Origin: Solen grandis
Lineage: Eukaryota > Mollusca > Bivalvia > Adapedonta > Solenidae
NCBI GenBank assembly: GCA_021229015.1
Contig: CM037781.1
Coordinates: 40,229,417 to 40,293,416, forward strand
Length of the DNA stretch: 64,000 nucleotides
Direction: 5' to 3'
Shown here piece by piece: positions 1 to 13,592 of this stretch (the first letter of the stretch is position 1; each line of letters begins with the position of its first letter). The notes below the pieces were generated by a model that did not search any database, was not told where the DNA came from, and saw only the letters and a list, made by a program, of their open reading frames with translations. A program made the position numbers and the translations under genes.

Positions 1-2579
1 GTAATTGGAACAAATAATTTGACTTCATTCTCGATAAACATCCAATGTTGTAACCGCACATCTTGCTGCCAGATTAAAAAAAAAACAACAACTACAATTC
101 GTGTATGAACTTATACTTACTATTATTTTTAATTTTGCATCTTTGATAGACATTTATCATATAACATTATGCTTAAACAGCTGTTTCCGGTTTCGTACAA
201 CCATTAAATATTTTCTTATATCTAACACGTTACATATAACTTTTAGGCCGAATTACATCACTCCGCGTCACGCGCGTGTATTCTATATATACGTGTATAT
301 ACTTAGTTTGTTGAACTCGAAGAGGATTTAATGTAATTGAAGCAACTAATTTTGATTAAAAAAATGCATTATTCATATGATGTTGAAAATGTATGAGAAA
401 TATACATGTGTGTGTTAAATCGTTATTTTGAGCTATTATTTGAAACTTTTTCTTGGTGCTAGAATACAAATAGTAATTCGTTAACAGTCCGTTCATTCAT
501 GTTGTTTTTTTTTTGTTTTGTTTTTTTGTTGTTATAATCACGATTGATTTCCTGTCAGTATAGGTTATATGATAAAAAGAATATGCCATTTGCTTAGCGT
601 TCGTGAAAATGTTACTAAGCTCGTTAGAGGCTCGCTTTTTATCATTTTTATGAACTCGTTCAGTAAAATTTGATATGAAATAACAATTCATGTCAGATCC
701 TATATGTATCGATCTGCTCGTTCACAACACTGCATATGGGAATATAACGTGAATACAAATTCCTGAAATAGTCACGTACCTTTATTTGTTCAGTTTCATA
801 ACCATATATACTGGTAGCTAATTAAGGAAATATGATGCTGTTAAGTTATTCAGTACTAAAAATCTCCTGTTTTAATTATCCGTTTGATCTGTTCAACTGA
901 AAGTTGGGTTAAAGGCATACGCCGCCAAAAAAGTGCAACAAATTATCTGTAACGTTATTACTAATTACTAAATACGGTACCACTCGGTACGTGAGAGAGA
1001 CGATGCACCCTCGAATCAAGGTCACTCTCCATTGTCCCAGGTCCGTTAGGGAAAGCCCTGCACGAGAGGGTGCTATTGTTCATTCAAGGGCCCGCCCCTT
1101 CTTGTATTTGTACCATACCATAAATACAACGGTGCTACAAGCTTTATCTTATTTTCTGAAACACTTCAACCGTCACTCAAACGGAGTGCTCTCGATGGTT
1201 ATTCAAGGCATTTGACATAAATTATTCTGTAATTCACGTTTCATCATTATGTATGGGTGTTCAATTTGACGTCTTGTCGAAGTAAATGAAATTGAATTAT
1301 GATCACGTGATCTAGTATTTGTCCAGGTGATCAGCTTCCGGAAATCGTCTGCTGATAGAAAAATGGTCGGCCATTGTTATTATGTTATCAATTCTCATTT
1401 GATATTCAAAGTCACGAGATTTGGCGAGATGTCAGAAGTGAAGATCAGACCAGTACAATTTACGACACCACAAAAATACCAACACACAAGCATGCCAGGC
1501 AACAATTCTTCACTTTTTAAAAAATAAAAAAAACTTACGCGTACTAAATATTTATTTATTTATTTACTAAATTCGGTATAAGCACATAGGCTTGTGAAAC
1601 TTGTTTGGCATTTTTGTCGTTTAAAAATATAGTAGATGCTTACTTCGGACATCATGTCTGATGATATTCATTGAACAAGATATTTTACCGCATGCTTTTG
1701 GTTAAAACCCCGAGATTCTCAATAATTATGAATCATATTTTACCCCGTAAAAAAGAGAAATGTGTTCAGTCTTATGGCGATGACTCCAAGATAACGTGGC
1801 GTTGACTATGAAAGCCGGGCTCAAAATATGATAAGCTAGTTTTCTATTTGTTTCGTGAAAATATTTTTATCATCACTTGTGAAAGAACATGCGATCCAGT
1901 ATCAGCATTTATTTTGTTTAAATAGATCGACCGTGTATATTTTCTTCCTCTTATTTTTACCTTTAATATACCACACTGTAAGTACGTCTATTCATTTATT
2001 TTCTGTATTTCGAAACGAAAGTTGAACTGTTGAGTGTTCGGTCGAAAATTTTCGAAGGTCTTTCTAGTGTAAATGTATGGAACTGATATTTTTCGGCGTA
2101 TCCATCAAACTCAACTTTTGGCTTATTTAACAGACTAATCAAAGATTTAAAACAGAAAATGCTATCAGTCCCGAATAGATATATATCATCATTTTATTGA
2201 TTGAATTTTGTGAACAAGCTTAAAAAGGATGCTTGACAATTTTAGGCGTTTGTAATAACTACCATCTATTCATGTGAGTTTTCCCGTTTATTTTGTTATT
2301 AATAGGCATATTGAGTAATTTTATGTCTATCCGGTTTGTAAATAAAGATAATGGTAAAAAGTTAAAACGTGAGTCGTAGTGTAAATACGAAAGCGTTATG
2401 TAGCTATCTCTGTGCAGTATACTGTATGCGGTCACTGCATTGGATGATTGTCGATGATGATGCAAAAATATGTGAAACAAGGCGATAAATAAGCATTGTA
2501 TGCAGGTATTAATTTAAATAATGAAAACATATGATTATAATGAAACTTACATGCAACTAGAACTCATCGTTCTGGCGAT
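1..2579. other. Non-coding, AT-rich
   Basis: Short frames only, none with splice context or protein-like composition. A slightly GC-richer patch at 990-1130 shows nothing recognisable. No repeats beyond homopolymers and a (TTTA)n string at 1548-1566. Confidence 0.5.
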
Positions 2580-3475
2580 CTGATATTTTGTGTGTATATA
2601 TAGGAATATCGTATTGGCGATGTGTTATTTTATGCGTAAATGTATAAATGAATATCGCAATGTCGATATGATAAGTTATACGTTTGCGTATTTATTGATA
2701 TCGTTTTGTCGATATGATCTGTTATACATATGTGTACTTATGAATATCGTATTGTCGATATGATATGTTATACATATGTGTACTTATGAATATCGTTTTG
2801 TCGATATGATCTGTTATACATATGTGTACTTATGAATATCGTATTGTCGATATGATATATTATATGTACGCGTCTATGGATATCGTATTGCCGATATGTT
2901 ATACATATGATATGTGTATCTATAAATAACGTACTGTCGGTATGATATGTTATACATATGTATATCTATAAATATCATATTGTCGGTATGTTATGTTATA
3001 CATGTGTGTATCTAAAGATATCGTTTTGTCAATATGATACGTTATATGTACATGTCTATAGATATCGTATTGTCGATATATTTTCATGCGTGTGTGCATT
3101 TATGAATATCGTATTGTCGATATATTTTAATACGTGTATGCATTTATGAATATCGTATTGTCGATATATTTTCGTACGTGTGTGCATTTATGAATATCGT
3201 ATTGTCGATATATTTTAATACGTGTGTGCATTTATAAATATCGTATTGTAGATATATTTTAATACGTGTATGCATTTATGAATATCGTATTGTCGATATA
3301 TTTTAATACGTGTGTGTATTTATGAAAATCGTATTGTCGATATATTTTAATACGTGAATGCATTTATGAATATCGTATTGTCGATATATTTTAATATGTG
3401 TATGCATTTATGAATATCGTATTGTCGATATATTTTGATACGTGTGTATTTATGAAATACGTATTATGAACATGA
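2580..3475. repeat. 44-46 bp satellite array with internal dyad
   Basis: About 19-20 units around gaatatcgtattgtcgatat. Units are about 46 bp in the left part (followed by gatatgttatacatatgtgt) and 44 bp in the right part (followed by attttaatacgtgtatgcat). Each unit carries atatcg-N6-cgatat, an inverted repeat. Divergence is higher on the left edge, as is usual for a satellite edge. Confidence 0.95.
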
Positions 3476-3489
3476 TTATCGTATTGATT

Positions 3490-4499
3490 TTAATTCAGAT
3501 GCTCCTTAATACATTTCATAAATTACTCCTGCACTCTTTAATTTCCCTTCTCTCTCATATAGAACTATGTTCATCAAACATTTATGTCAGCTATTACTAT
3601 AAGATGAATTATATATAAAATTCATGACCATGATGTACTTCCAATATGGTTGAAATATAGGTCCAGAGGGTGGATAACAGTTCTTCTCATCCGGTATCTT
3701 GTATATTGATAAACAATTATCCGCTCTTTTAACTTCAAAATAAGGACAAAAAAGTTGTTTGTTTCCAATAACATCTGAAAAAAAATGGGTCGGTAAGGTT
3801 TTATTTATTTTATTTTATTTATTTATTTTTATTTTTTCTTTCGAAAGAGTGGTTTGAAGAAAAATAGGGTCGGTCGGTTAAACGGAAACAAGTAATTTGT
3901 TTTTTATGCTAATAAAAATCTGCTGAAAATTTTATGCATTTCTATGGATTTTTTTTTTCAAAACACTCTTCAGAGTGATAAATCAACAACATACAAAATA
4001 TTTTCATATTGCATCAGCGGTTTGCATATTTATAGTTTTCGTCCTTGAATACGAGGAAAAGAGGACTAAATTCTTTGCCGTTTGTATGGTGGGGGCGCAG
4101 GTGAGCAAACTGGTGCCTTTTGATGTACATGCATATCTGGAGCTCTTTAGTTTTCAAAATTATATTAATTAAGCAATGCACTGAATACAAAAGGTTGCTT
4201 TCTTCCTATGTACAGTAACAGACTATCAATGTGTTGATGCGATTTTGATACATTTTACAAATTTTGACGTTCCTCCCTCTTTGTGGTTACGTCAATGATG
4301 TGAATACTATATTGATAGTACATGTATATATACTATACTGAGTTAACTTTTAGTAGAAATCGTTTAAAATCAACAAAGAACTAAAAAATGTAAATATGCA
4401 TTAGGGGAGACTTTCAGGGGAACATTATTTCTTAATTAAGATATAAATTAATTACCGCTAAGTAACCAATCAGTATAATTATATATTTATGTACATGGC
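3490..4499. other. Non-coding, AT-rich with repeat-like patch
   Basis: A (TTTA)n stretch at about 3800-3836 sits between two gggtcggt strings (3787 and 3868), suggesting a small dispersed repeat. Nothing else seen. Confidence 0.45.
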
Positions 4500-5570
4500 C
4501 CCAATGTCTTTGGGTACTACGGCAGGCCCGGATTCCGCTGGGGGTGGGGGGCAAAATCTTAATGTGATGTGAGTGCTAGGAGGGTCCGGAAATTTTTTTT
4601 TTAGTGTTATGGAGATGTGTTGCGGAGATGCATTCTGAAAGGTATCTAGGGATGAAAGTGAAGTTTGGGGGTTTTTTTTAACTTGAACACCATATATCTA
4701 GTGCCTAGGTCCCCATGGAGAATAATCATCGGCGATGTGGAAATACACAAATTTTCTCCCAATTGCATCAAATGTTTGAGCCAAAAAGAGGAGTCCCATG
4801 AGAAGCTTCGGGATTGGTCCGTTGAAACGTTCACTAATGTTTGGATCGGCAATGTTACGAATGGCCTTGTATTATCGGGGATGGCTTCCGATGCTCGGGA
4901 AATTTCTCCGATGATCGGGGAAGGTGCCCCGGAGCTTCACCGAATTTGAAACATCATCGGGGGAATATTCCGCAGATTAGGGGATGTATCGTTGTATCGA
5001 ACCATCCTATGTGTCTCGGGGAAGATTATGGAGATTATGAGAATTGGTGATGGAATTAAGAGACAAAACCAAGGTGGACTTTGGGGGGTTCATGATGATG
5101 TCCCATGGCGTTTTTGACCCCCAAAAGTCTACCCTTAGTCTAAGGTTGACCAAAAAAGCAACACATTTTAGAATGCGCTTGTCGAATTTTTTTGCGATAT
5201 TTTTGAGATTCTATCACAAGATCTGGAATGTGTCACAGAAAGGTCGCCGAATCTTTGAGACATCACCGAAGCCTAGGGGATTCCTCGGAGGAAAAAATAT
5301 AATAATGCTTCCCGGGAGCTTCCGGGAAGCTATGCGTATGTTTCCCCTGCCTGTTTTCCCCGATAAAACTTCGAGAACATATAGGGAAAAAATTCAATGC
5401 AAGCAACGAAGTTCTCACGATTACTCCACATGGTTCGCGACGCTTTCGAAGCTTCCGCGAGACACAGGGGAAACTTTTCCTGACGCCTCGCGAGGCTCAT
5501 CATTTTCCATCGGGAGTACATCCCCGAGGCAAAAAATGCTAAGTGGGACTGAGCCTTGAGCGATATAATA
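4500..5570. other. GC-richer block of unknown nature, no supported gene
   Basis: Base composition shifts from AT-rich to balanced. Short related strings recur: cgatgctcggga, cgatgatcggggaagg, catcatcgggggaa, attaggggatgta, gcttcccgggagcttccggg. A 171-codon frame at 5044-5559 lies here, but its protein shows no domain, signal or codon evidence, and other frames are nearly as open. It could be a dispersed repeat or an old element. Confidence 0.4.
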
Positions 5571-5579
5571 TAGATAACA

Positions 5580-7500
5580 GCCGATATATTTTACCTTCGC
5601 AAAGCCATGTTATACTATTTAACTACAGTTGTATTAAAAAAATGACGGTAGTGGGTGGGGGGTATACAGACTGGGACACTGATATTACTGAAAGGGCATT
5701 TACTCCAGCATTGGGAGATATGGTAAAAAATATATGTTTCTCGTACATTTTCAACCGTAAACTGGCATTAAAAATTAATACGTGCTTTTTGGGAACCCCT
5801 CTCCCCACCCCCCAAAACAGTGACTTGCGTACACTGTGAATGCTTTGAATAATCATCTGTTTTAGACTCAACAGTGTAAAAGACAGTTTTAATTAAGTAT
5901 GAGGGAAAAAACACGTTAAACATATTTTGTCAAATATGTGGATGGGAATACCGGGTATATGCTGTATTTGGTTCGAACTTGGTAATTTTGACTGTCTAAT
6001 TGTCGATATGAAAGCAGCCTCTACACATAGAATTCCCAGATAAAAACGCACGTTTTAGGGTCGGACGGTTGCAGAAGGTTTTGGGCCCCTTCTGCGTGTC
6101 GAATTTTTGCAATTTTATTTTTTCTAAATGTTAAATCAGTGGCAAAACAAACAATATTCAGTAATAAAAGATGTTGATATTTAATATAAAATCTTTAATA
6201 TCCGTTTTATATCGCACATAAATTGTGTTTTCTGTGTATTAGTATTTCGTACTCATCGACTTACCAGTAACATTGCTCAATGACTGATTACCTGGATTTA
6301 ATTTGAATTAGTGATCATGCATAATCTACATATATATTGTCCCAAAATATATATTGTCCTAAAATATGGCAGAATGAAATTTTCAGATTCTTTAATTTCT
6401 TATTCATTTTTTTTATATATAAATTTAAAATACACCAGGGTGTCTATATTAAGACATCATGAATACATATACGCGTACATGCAGATTATTGCATTTGTTA
6501 ATCTTAAAAAAGTGAACATGATGATGAATCGGCCTACTGTTTGTATTATTCCTTTCAGGAAAAAATATTTAGAGGAGTTAGTTTCATAAAGTAATATTTA
6601 CAAAGTTATGTAAAAATAGTAAAGCTGATGACATTTAAAAACACAACCCATTTCTGATTAAGTTTAATTTGCATGGCTACTCTGCAGAATACTAAGATTT
6701 TTTTTGCTACAGCAAAAGAAAAAACAAAACAACAACAAAAAATATACACATGTAGAGAAAAGTGAATTAAAATTTCGTTAAGTAGATTTAGTCTAAGTAA
6801 TTAATTGTTAATTGCCTATTTTTCCCAATTGTTAGATCGCTCGGCAGACGACATGTAAATATCTCACAATCAGTGAACGTGTCCGCAGTACCCTAAACTC
6901 ATGCTTATCACACAGTCATGGATGACTGCCAATTCGGATTACCTACACATTAACAGCAGGGGGGTATAAGACAAGGCTGGTCAGGTGGTTATGCGGGTGG
7001 TTCAGTTGGGGGGTGGGGGGGGCACGATTGGGATAATAATCTTTATGTGTTTATAAGTACAAATCTTGATGAACTTTACGGCGAACTGGGGCGATTCCCG
7101 ATAGCGATTTGAGGAAAAAATCGTAATTATGAAATACGAGACAAAAATATTAATACTGACAATAACTCTGTTAGTTAACATATTTTTTTTTTTTTTTAGA
7201 TATTATACCGATAAACACATCAAGAAAATTTAAGTTTAAGTTTAATTTTAATTTTAAAATGAGCTTAAAGTTGAGTTATATCTTAAAAGCATAATTTTTA
7301 TGTATATAAAGTTAAACTGGCAAAGTAAAGAATTTCCTAACATAAACTTTTTATAGAAACTGGAAGACACGTTAGAGGATTTATCAAAATTATTCGATGA
7401 TTGTGATAGAAAATCAGTTCCTCTTTCTTCTGATATATATAAAGGGAATTTGAAGAAAAAAAGGTTTGTTTTTCTTGTTGTTGTTGTTTTTTGGGGGGGG

Positions 7501-7533
<33 letters not shown>

Positions 7534-9860
7534 TTACCACAGTATTGTCACTGGCCTAATTAAGAAAGCTTGAAATCTTAAATCTTGATATATAAAAAAG
7601 AGAAATAAAAGAAATATTTGAATCTTTAATGTCAACCTCATCAGCAAGAACAATTAACGGTTTGGCTATATTTTTATATTTCGCTTATATAATTAGATCT
7701 CCACAAGTTCAAATGTTATATGCGAATTTCAGTATGTGGCTATGAACATGTTGAAGCTATATTCTAATAATATATTTTGCAAATATTTCACAAAACTTGC
7801 TGTTAAGTTTAAGGTATCTTAAAAATTACATTCGGCAAAACAATGGGAAAAAAGGCGACAAGTTGTTTCTGTGAATGAACATTCCAAATACTTCAAAAAG
7901 AAACAAAAATTGTGTTTTTATTAAAATCATGTTAAATTAAAAAAAGTGCTATATCATACATGTATTCCGACATCGCTATTTGATTTATTGAAATAAATTA
8001 TCTTTAAAACCAGTCTAATTATTGACTCAGGTTTCTGCTCTATTCTAACCACTGATTTGCTTTTCTTTTCTTTTTTATGAAATATGTCGACTCGTTTAAA
8101 CGTCATTTTTTAATCAAAATTGAATGAAGTTTGATTTCGAAGTTTTTAATTCAAAATAAGGCATAGAATATCTAGTGCAGGTATGATGACGCCACTGCAG
8201 AAAAAAAAATGCATATCATTACGGGAAGCATCCTTTCATTAAAATCATAATTAATGAACTAAGCTGACGGCCCTGATTTTAGAGAAAATGTCTTTCGAAT
8301 ACTTTGCAGAGTGTTGAAGTATTATTATTCTTTATCAGCAAGTCGATGATACCGCAATGCATGCGTGCACAAATCACGTGCACATTGACAGTGCACTTTA
8401 CCTCGTGATGGGCAGACGACAAAAACGAGCGCGGGACTTTAGGAGCGTCGCTGTAAATAAATCAGTTCAGTTGTTGCACAGAAAGAAGTACGCATGCCCG
8501 AGTTATTATTTGGCCATTAGCGAACGTCAGACGAACTGTATAATAGCAACTGTATATATGACAGTGAATATTTATCAAGGTTCTCGTATATTGCGAGATT
8601 TGACAGTGAGAACTGACGGTAAACCTCACGCGGGACGCTTGTTTCAGTAGCTGTCCTGTGGAAGGCACGCGCCAGGCAGACGATGTGGCGACATGGATAA
8701 GACAGAACTATTTTTCATAGAAACTAAATCTACCTACAAATAGTTATTTGATAACTTTGTGTTGGGGTTTTTAAAACATGGCAATGTGTTTTGTATCTGT
8801 TGAATAAACAGTAATGTCCGGCTGAATTACTGTATTTCTTACTTAAAACTAGTAGTTTAATACATCGCATCTGCTAATGTAAATAGCGCTCTTTCACTTA
8901 CAAATAAAAGTATTAAGCAAACTGTCTTCTTCTTCTTCTGCTACGTATATACATACCACTAGATTCATACGCACATGTATCCACGCCTGATTGTGATGTC
9001 ATCTGTCTACGGCGTGATATCTCACGTAGACAAATTCCCCAAAGGAATAAAATACTGTTGGAGGGACGTCAAACCCGGGCTAATACACACAAACACTCGC
9101 TCGTTCCTCTACTCAATAGCATAATTCTTCAGATATAGCAGCTAAGAACATGAAAGTATGGCAAGATGAATGATTACCATCAGGAAATACAGCACGTTCA
9201 AAACTAACATAGAAATTGACTTTAATTGAATTAGTGGTTTCGCGGTTGAACTACAAACGTTATCTAATCAACCTCATCTAAAAGGGCGCGGTGGCAAACA
9301 AGGTAGATTTACAGGGAGTAACTGCGGAAGACCAAATATTGAAATATTTCGCCCATAATTAAAGCTGTATTCTACATGTAAACGGATTTGGCGTGAATAT
9401 TCAATACCTCATTGTCCGCATATGTTAAAAGACGAGGTCACATCAAAGAGGGACCGGCTCTGGGTATCAACGTTATCGGTTGTTGAGCGCTAATTCAATC
9501 ATCACTCACTCATGCGCAGTGGGGATTTCCGTTTTGTCGCGCGACCTTTTTACACTTAATAGCCTTTTAAGTAGATTTGAACAAACCCCGGCACGCGTAC
9601 AGCAGGCTGAAAGACGCTTTATTTTTCACCCATATCAGGAGATATTCTAATATAGAGGTCTTGTCCATATTAATAAGAAAACGATAAAATCTGAGGGCAT
9701 ACAAATGACATCGAATAAGAAATTAGTATCCATCTCGTAGTTTGTATGATCTCATCTAATAGGAACATATTATTAAATAGGTGAATATATGCATGGAAAT
9801 GTGTGTATGTTGATCTTTTTTTTATATGGATGTTCCGTTACTTGCGGCTCTCTCCCCCCA
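5580..9860. other. Non-coding, AT-rich
   Basis: No supported exon. A higher-CpG patch lies at 8340-8700 with a 97-codon frame (8357-8650) that shows no domain, signal or splice site and overlaps an equally open antisense frame, so I do not call it. Another CpG-richer patch lies at 9440-9600. Confidence 0.45.
7483..7532. repeat. T/G-run plus (GTT)n simple repeat
   Basis: (GTT)3, a T run, nine G, then (TTG)n. The same order recurs at 11966-12066. The minus-strand frame through it (poly-Thr) is an artefact. Confidence 0.9.
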
Positions 9861-9869
9861 CCCCCATTC

Positions 9870-9871
<2 letters not shown>

Positions 9872-9916
<45 letters not shown>
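9872..9916. repeat. (CT)n microsatellite
   Basis: About 22 CT units after a C-rich stretch. Confidence 0.97.
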
Positions 9917-9918
<2 letters not shown>

Positions 9919-10003
9919 CTCATGATATTGATGCACAAATCTGTTTCAATGAATATTAATTTACTTAACTTTAAATGGTAATATTTTTTTCTTTGCCGTG
10001 CAG

Positions 10004-10072
10004 AAGATTCTGACTCAAGACCCTGATCAGACAGCCCTGGTGGTCATCTCTCGGGAAGGGTCCATATATGCC
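10004..10072 (+). pseudogene. Possible orphan exon fragment
   Basis: A textbook acceptor (branch-like ttacttaac, pyrimidine tract, gccgtgcag at 10003) is followed by 23 codons of protein-like sequence, KILTQDPDQTALVVISREGS then IYA. Directly afterwards comes a run of about 18 A and AT-rich sequence with no GT donor. I do not recognise the protein. It could be a truncated duplicated exon, or the internal edge of a gene whose other exons I could not find. Confidence 0.3.
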
Positions 10073-11965
10073 CAAAAAAAAAAAAAAAAAACGGAATTAA
10101 AAAATTAATTTTTTAAAAGGAAAATTTTAAAAAAAAAATATTCCATCCAGAAAATATCAGATGCTCATAAAACTGTTAATTTTCTTTGATATAATATATT
10201 TATATATTGCTTATGAACAAAAACGATATTTTCAGAATTTATAAGGCAAAATACGCAGATCTAATGTTTATAACAAGACAGTGGTCTCTCTGTATTCCAG
10301 TCTGTATTTCAGCCTTTACATACATTGTATGTTTATGTAAAGTAATCAAAATAATTACTTTCATTGACAAATGAAGATAAAGGTGAATAAATTGGTAAAT
10401 TATTGATTATTGAGACATTGTATACTTAAACAGTAGCAGTATACAGAAATAAGCGTAACATGGCATTGATACTGGATGCAATCGGGATATATTTTAGATT
10501 TTATTGTTTATTAATGTCTCATCTTGTACGCACAATACATATGAGCATACATAATGAACAATTAAAAATGCACAAAGCCACTCAAACTTGAGTTATAAGA
10601 GACAAGTAATATCTTTTTACATATATACATGATACGAAACTAGAAACAGATGCTAATTTTGTATAAAAACTACTGAATATTATAATTAGATAAGAAACTG
10701 AAAGTGTCACGCACTTTGTGAAAAAAAAAAATGCGTGTAAAAAAGCGATTATCATTTATGTAAGACAGTAAATGAACTGATTAGCATTTGCCTCTAGTTT
10801 AAGGGCAAAACAGCGCTGAATTAAAAGAAAAAGAAAACATTACTTACATATATAAAACATTCTGGTATTAAGAATACGGTTACAGGTTTTGGCACTTAAT
10901 CTCAGAGTTTCATCAGAAAGAAGAAATGACAGTACAGTTATCCGTATCAGGCAATGTATGATGGATTGATAGAGCTAGCTGTTTCTGTTAAAGGGATACG
11001 TAAATTGGCATACACGTTACAATGTAATAATACGTGTATTTCACTGACTGCTTCAAATGTACAAAACGGACATAACCGTTCACTTTCATCAAGATTTTAA
11101 TACCGTCCCGTTTCAATTTTAATCGGAGCTACGCCACATCTAAATTTGCTTAATGCAGACCTATGCTTCGGCACCATGATTATTTTACAATAGTATTCTG
11201 GTTTATACTCCGTTTTAAATTTACAATAATTTCTAAGTTTGTTTCTCCCCCTACCAGATACACCTTGGGATATTTTTTATTCGTTCAAACCAATCATCAT
11301 TATGTAAACATATCATTTTTTTCATGTACTTGCTTAACAATGGTACTCTTAAACACAGTATTACTTAAATTCAGCTGTGCATTTAAATTACAACTAAGCT
11401 GTTTGTCTTTCACATAGTAGAACCAGGACTTGTATGACCTATTTATACTGATGTTCTCAGCGTGTCGAAGCCATTTCCCCTGACACAACATCATTATGTG
11501 CATATTTACATTATCCAGGAAAGAAACGATGATATGAGGATCCAGGATATTATTCATTTATCTCATCCCCTTTAAAGCTTTTTCATCCTTCTCGGAAGAT
11601 ATTCATCAAAAGCTGAAATTCATTTTTTTAAAGACCAACAATCATTATTTATAAATTTATGCATAACATAATGAGATAAAAATTCATGATGAAAAGTTTA
11701 AAAAATAATGTAAATGATGTTATTTGACATATTGACTGCCGTGTATGGGAAACAAATGCCTTTTTAAGTTTATTGATTTCCATATACACTGATGTTCGAA
11801 CTTTTACCACTTCTAAAAGTATGCAGATACCGGATCTGAGATTGAGCTCGTGTCGCGTGCCTTTGTTCGAATGGAAAAATGAGGCACGTATACTGTTCCA
11901 TAGCGCATAGACAAAAACATGGACGTACTACGTAGGTTGAATTATTTAAAGGCGTTTCAGCGTTT

Positions 11966-12014
11966 GTTTTTTTTTTTTTTTTTGTTGTTGTTTTTTTTTG
12001 GGGGGGGGGGGCGT

Positions 12015-12066
<52 letters not shown>
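11966..12066. repeat. T/G-run plus (GTT)n simple repeat
   Basis: T run, (GTT)2, T9, eleven G and then about 17 GTT units. The poly-Leu frame through it is an artefact. Confidence 0.95.
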
Positions 12067-12068
<2 letters not shown>

Positions 12069-12284
12069 TCTAGTAGACAGAATTTTTCTAAAATTGTGCA
12101 TATAAATACTTTAGACTATAACATACCTTTATGAAACTTAAATTATACTTTCTTAATTTTTACACGCGCGCTAATGTGCGTGTGTATTAACATTTAAAGT
12201 TTCAAAACTACATATTTGCATGGTACAATTGATAATTTACGTGTCGAATGCTCTTTTCTACACATCCAAAACTATCGGAGGGGT

Positions 12285-12350
12285 TAAAGTTTTCGCCACA
12301 AAAAGGTCGTGGGTTCGACGGTACCAAATTGTGCACTGGTACTGAGTTAA
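12285..12350 (+). repeat. tRNA-like SINE head relic
   Basis: gaggggttaaagttttcgcc followed by gtcgtgggttcgacggta gives weak A- and B-box spacing. No body recognised. Confidence 0.35.
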
Positions 12351-13592
12351 ATAGAGATAGTACTTCATTGGATCATACTCCTATACAGGTATATTTGAGA
12401 CTGTCGATCTGATATCATATTTGAACAGTTGACACAACATTTACTGGAGTATGCATATTTAAACAATCAATTGAATGGAATGTATTCAGATATTTCCTTT
12501 AACGATACAGTAATTGCAAGTCAGATATTTGTTTTGTACAAAATGATTTCGTAGTAATGAAGGCTACTGGGTTGATTGTCAGGGTATCAAATACTTGATC
12601 CGATACTCGAGTTCTTTGATGAAAAATAATTAATTCAATAAATTAAAAATCATTTTTGATTATTATTATATAATTAGAGTAAAAGCAAGTTCTTAATATT
12701 AACACACCCCGTGGAACTTCGCCGCGTGCTTCGAATTTGATAAGCTTTAAAACCCCACCGGCTACCCAATATCAATGCTGGGTACTGGGTAGATTACAAT
12801 GCCTGTATATGACCAAGCTCATACGACTGATATCGGCTGTGTCATCTGTATGGAAAAAAAAATCCGGAATCGTGCGATTTCAATTTGTTATTAAACATTT
12901 TTAAATCAGTAATTTACAACTGTATGCAAATTATTTGGATTCGGGAAAGAAAACCAGTTGATCTATATAATCATTGTAAATGTTTCTTTGAGAATAAGAA
13001 TTTTTTATTTATCACTGTGACATCTTAGATACTGTGTTTCTAACTTAAGAATTTCTGGTCATTGTTTGAGAATATAAACATGCAAATATGGTCAAAATAG
13101 AGTGACAAGAAATGAACGGCATTGTCAGTGCTACAATTTATCAGATTAAAAAGATTGATTTCACTCTATGCATGAATGTCCTTGTTTTGAGAAATATCGT
13201 TAAGCAATTCTAATATGTTAGACCTAGTATGTATAAGTTCTTATTCAGTATTACAAACAAAAGATAATTCTACTTTTATCAAATTAGAGAAATATCATAG
13301 GAATGTCATGCAAGTAATAAATAATTTATTAAATCATTTTGTTGAACAAATGATAAATGCCTTTCGGTGGGTGAAAAGTCTATGATAATACTTGTATATA
13401 ATTATATAAATTATTAACTTTATTTGATATACTATAAAAATTTTATTTTATATTTTTTACATATGTAAACAAGTACATATATATATTGATACATTCAATT
13501 TTGTTTAACAATATATATAGTTTTACCTTTTGGAATACATGTAGTGTTGATTCCTATACCTACACTAGTCGTTCGATAAGGAGATCTATGTC

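Larger units (their letters stand above)
10080..13590. other. Non-coding, AT-rich
   Basis: Apart from the simple repeat at 12.0 kb and the weak SINE relic at 12.3 kb I see nothing functional. Frames at 11163-11557 overlap on both strands and lack coding features. Confidence 0.45.

Noticed and set aside
5044..5559. 171-codon open frame as a gene
   Set aside because: No domain, signal peptide, splice context or codon bias; adjacent frames in the same compositional island are also unusually open.
8357..8650. 97-codon frame in a CpG-richer patch
   Set aside because: The antisense frame is equally open; no homology, splice sites or protein-like features.
11919..12134. Poly-Leu/Phe membrane-like protein
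   Set aside because: Translation of T, G and (GTT)n simple repeats.
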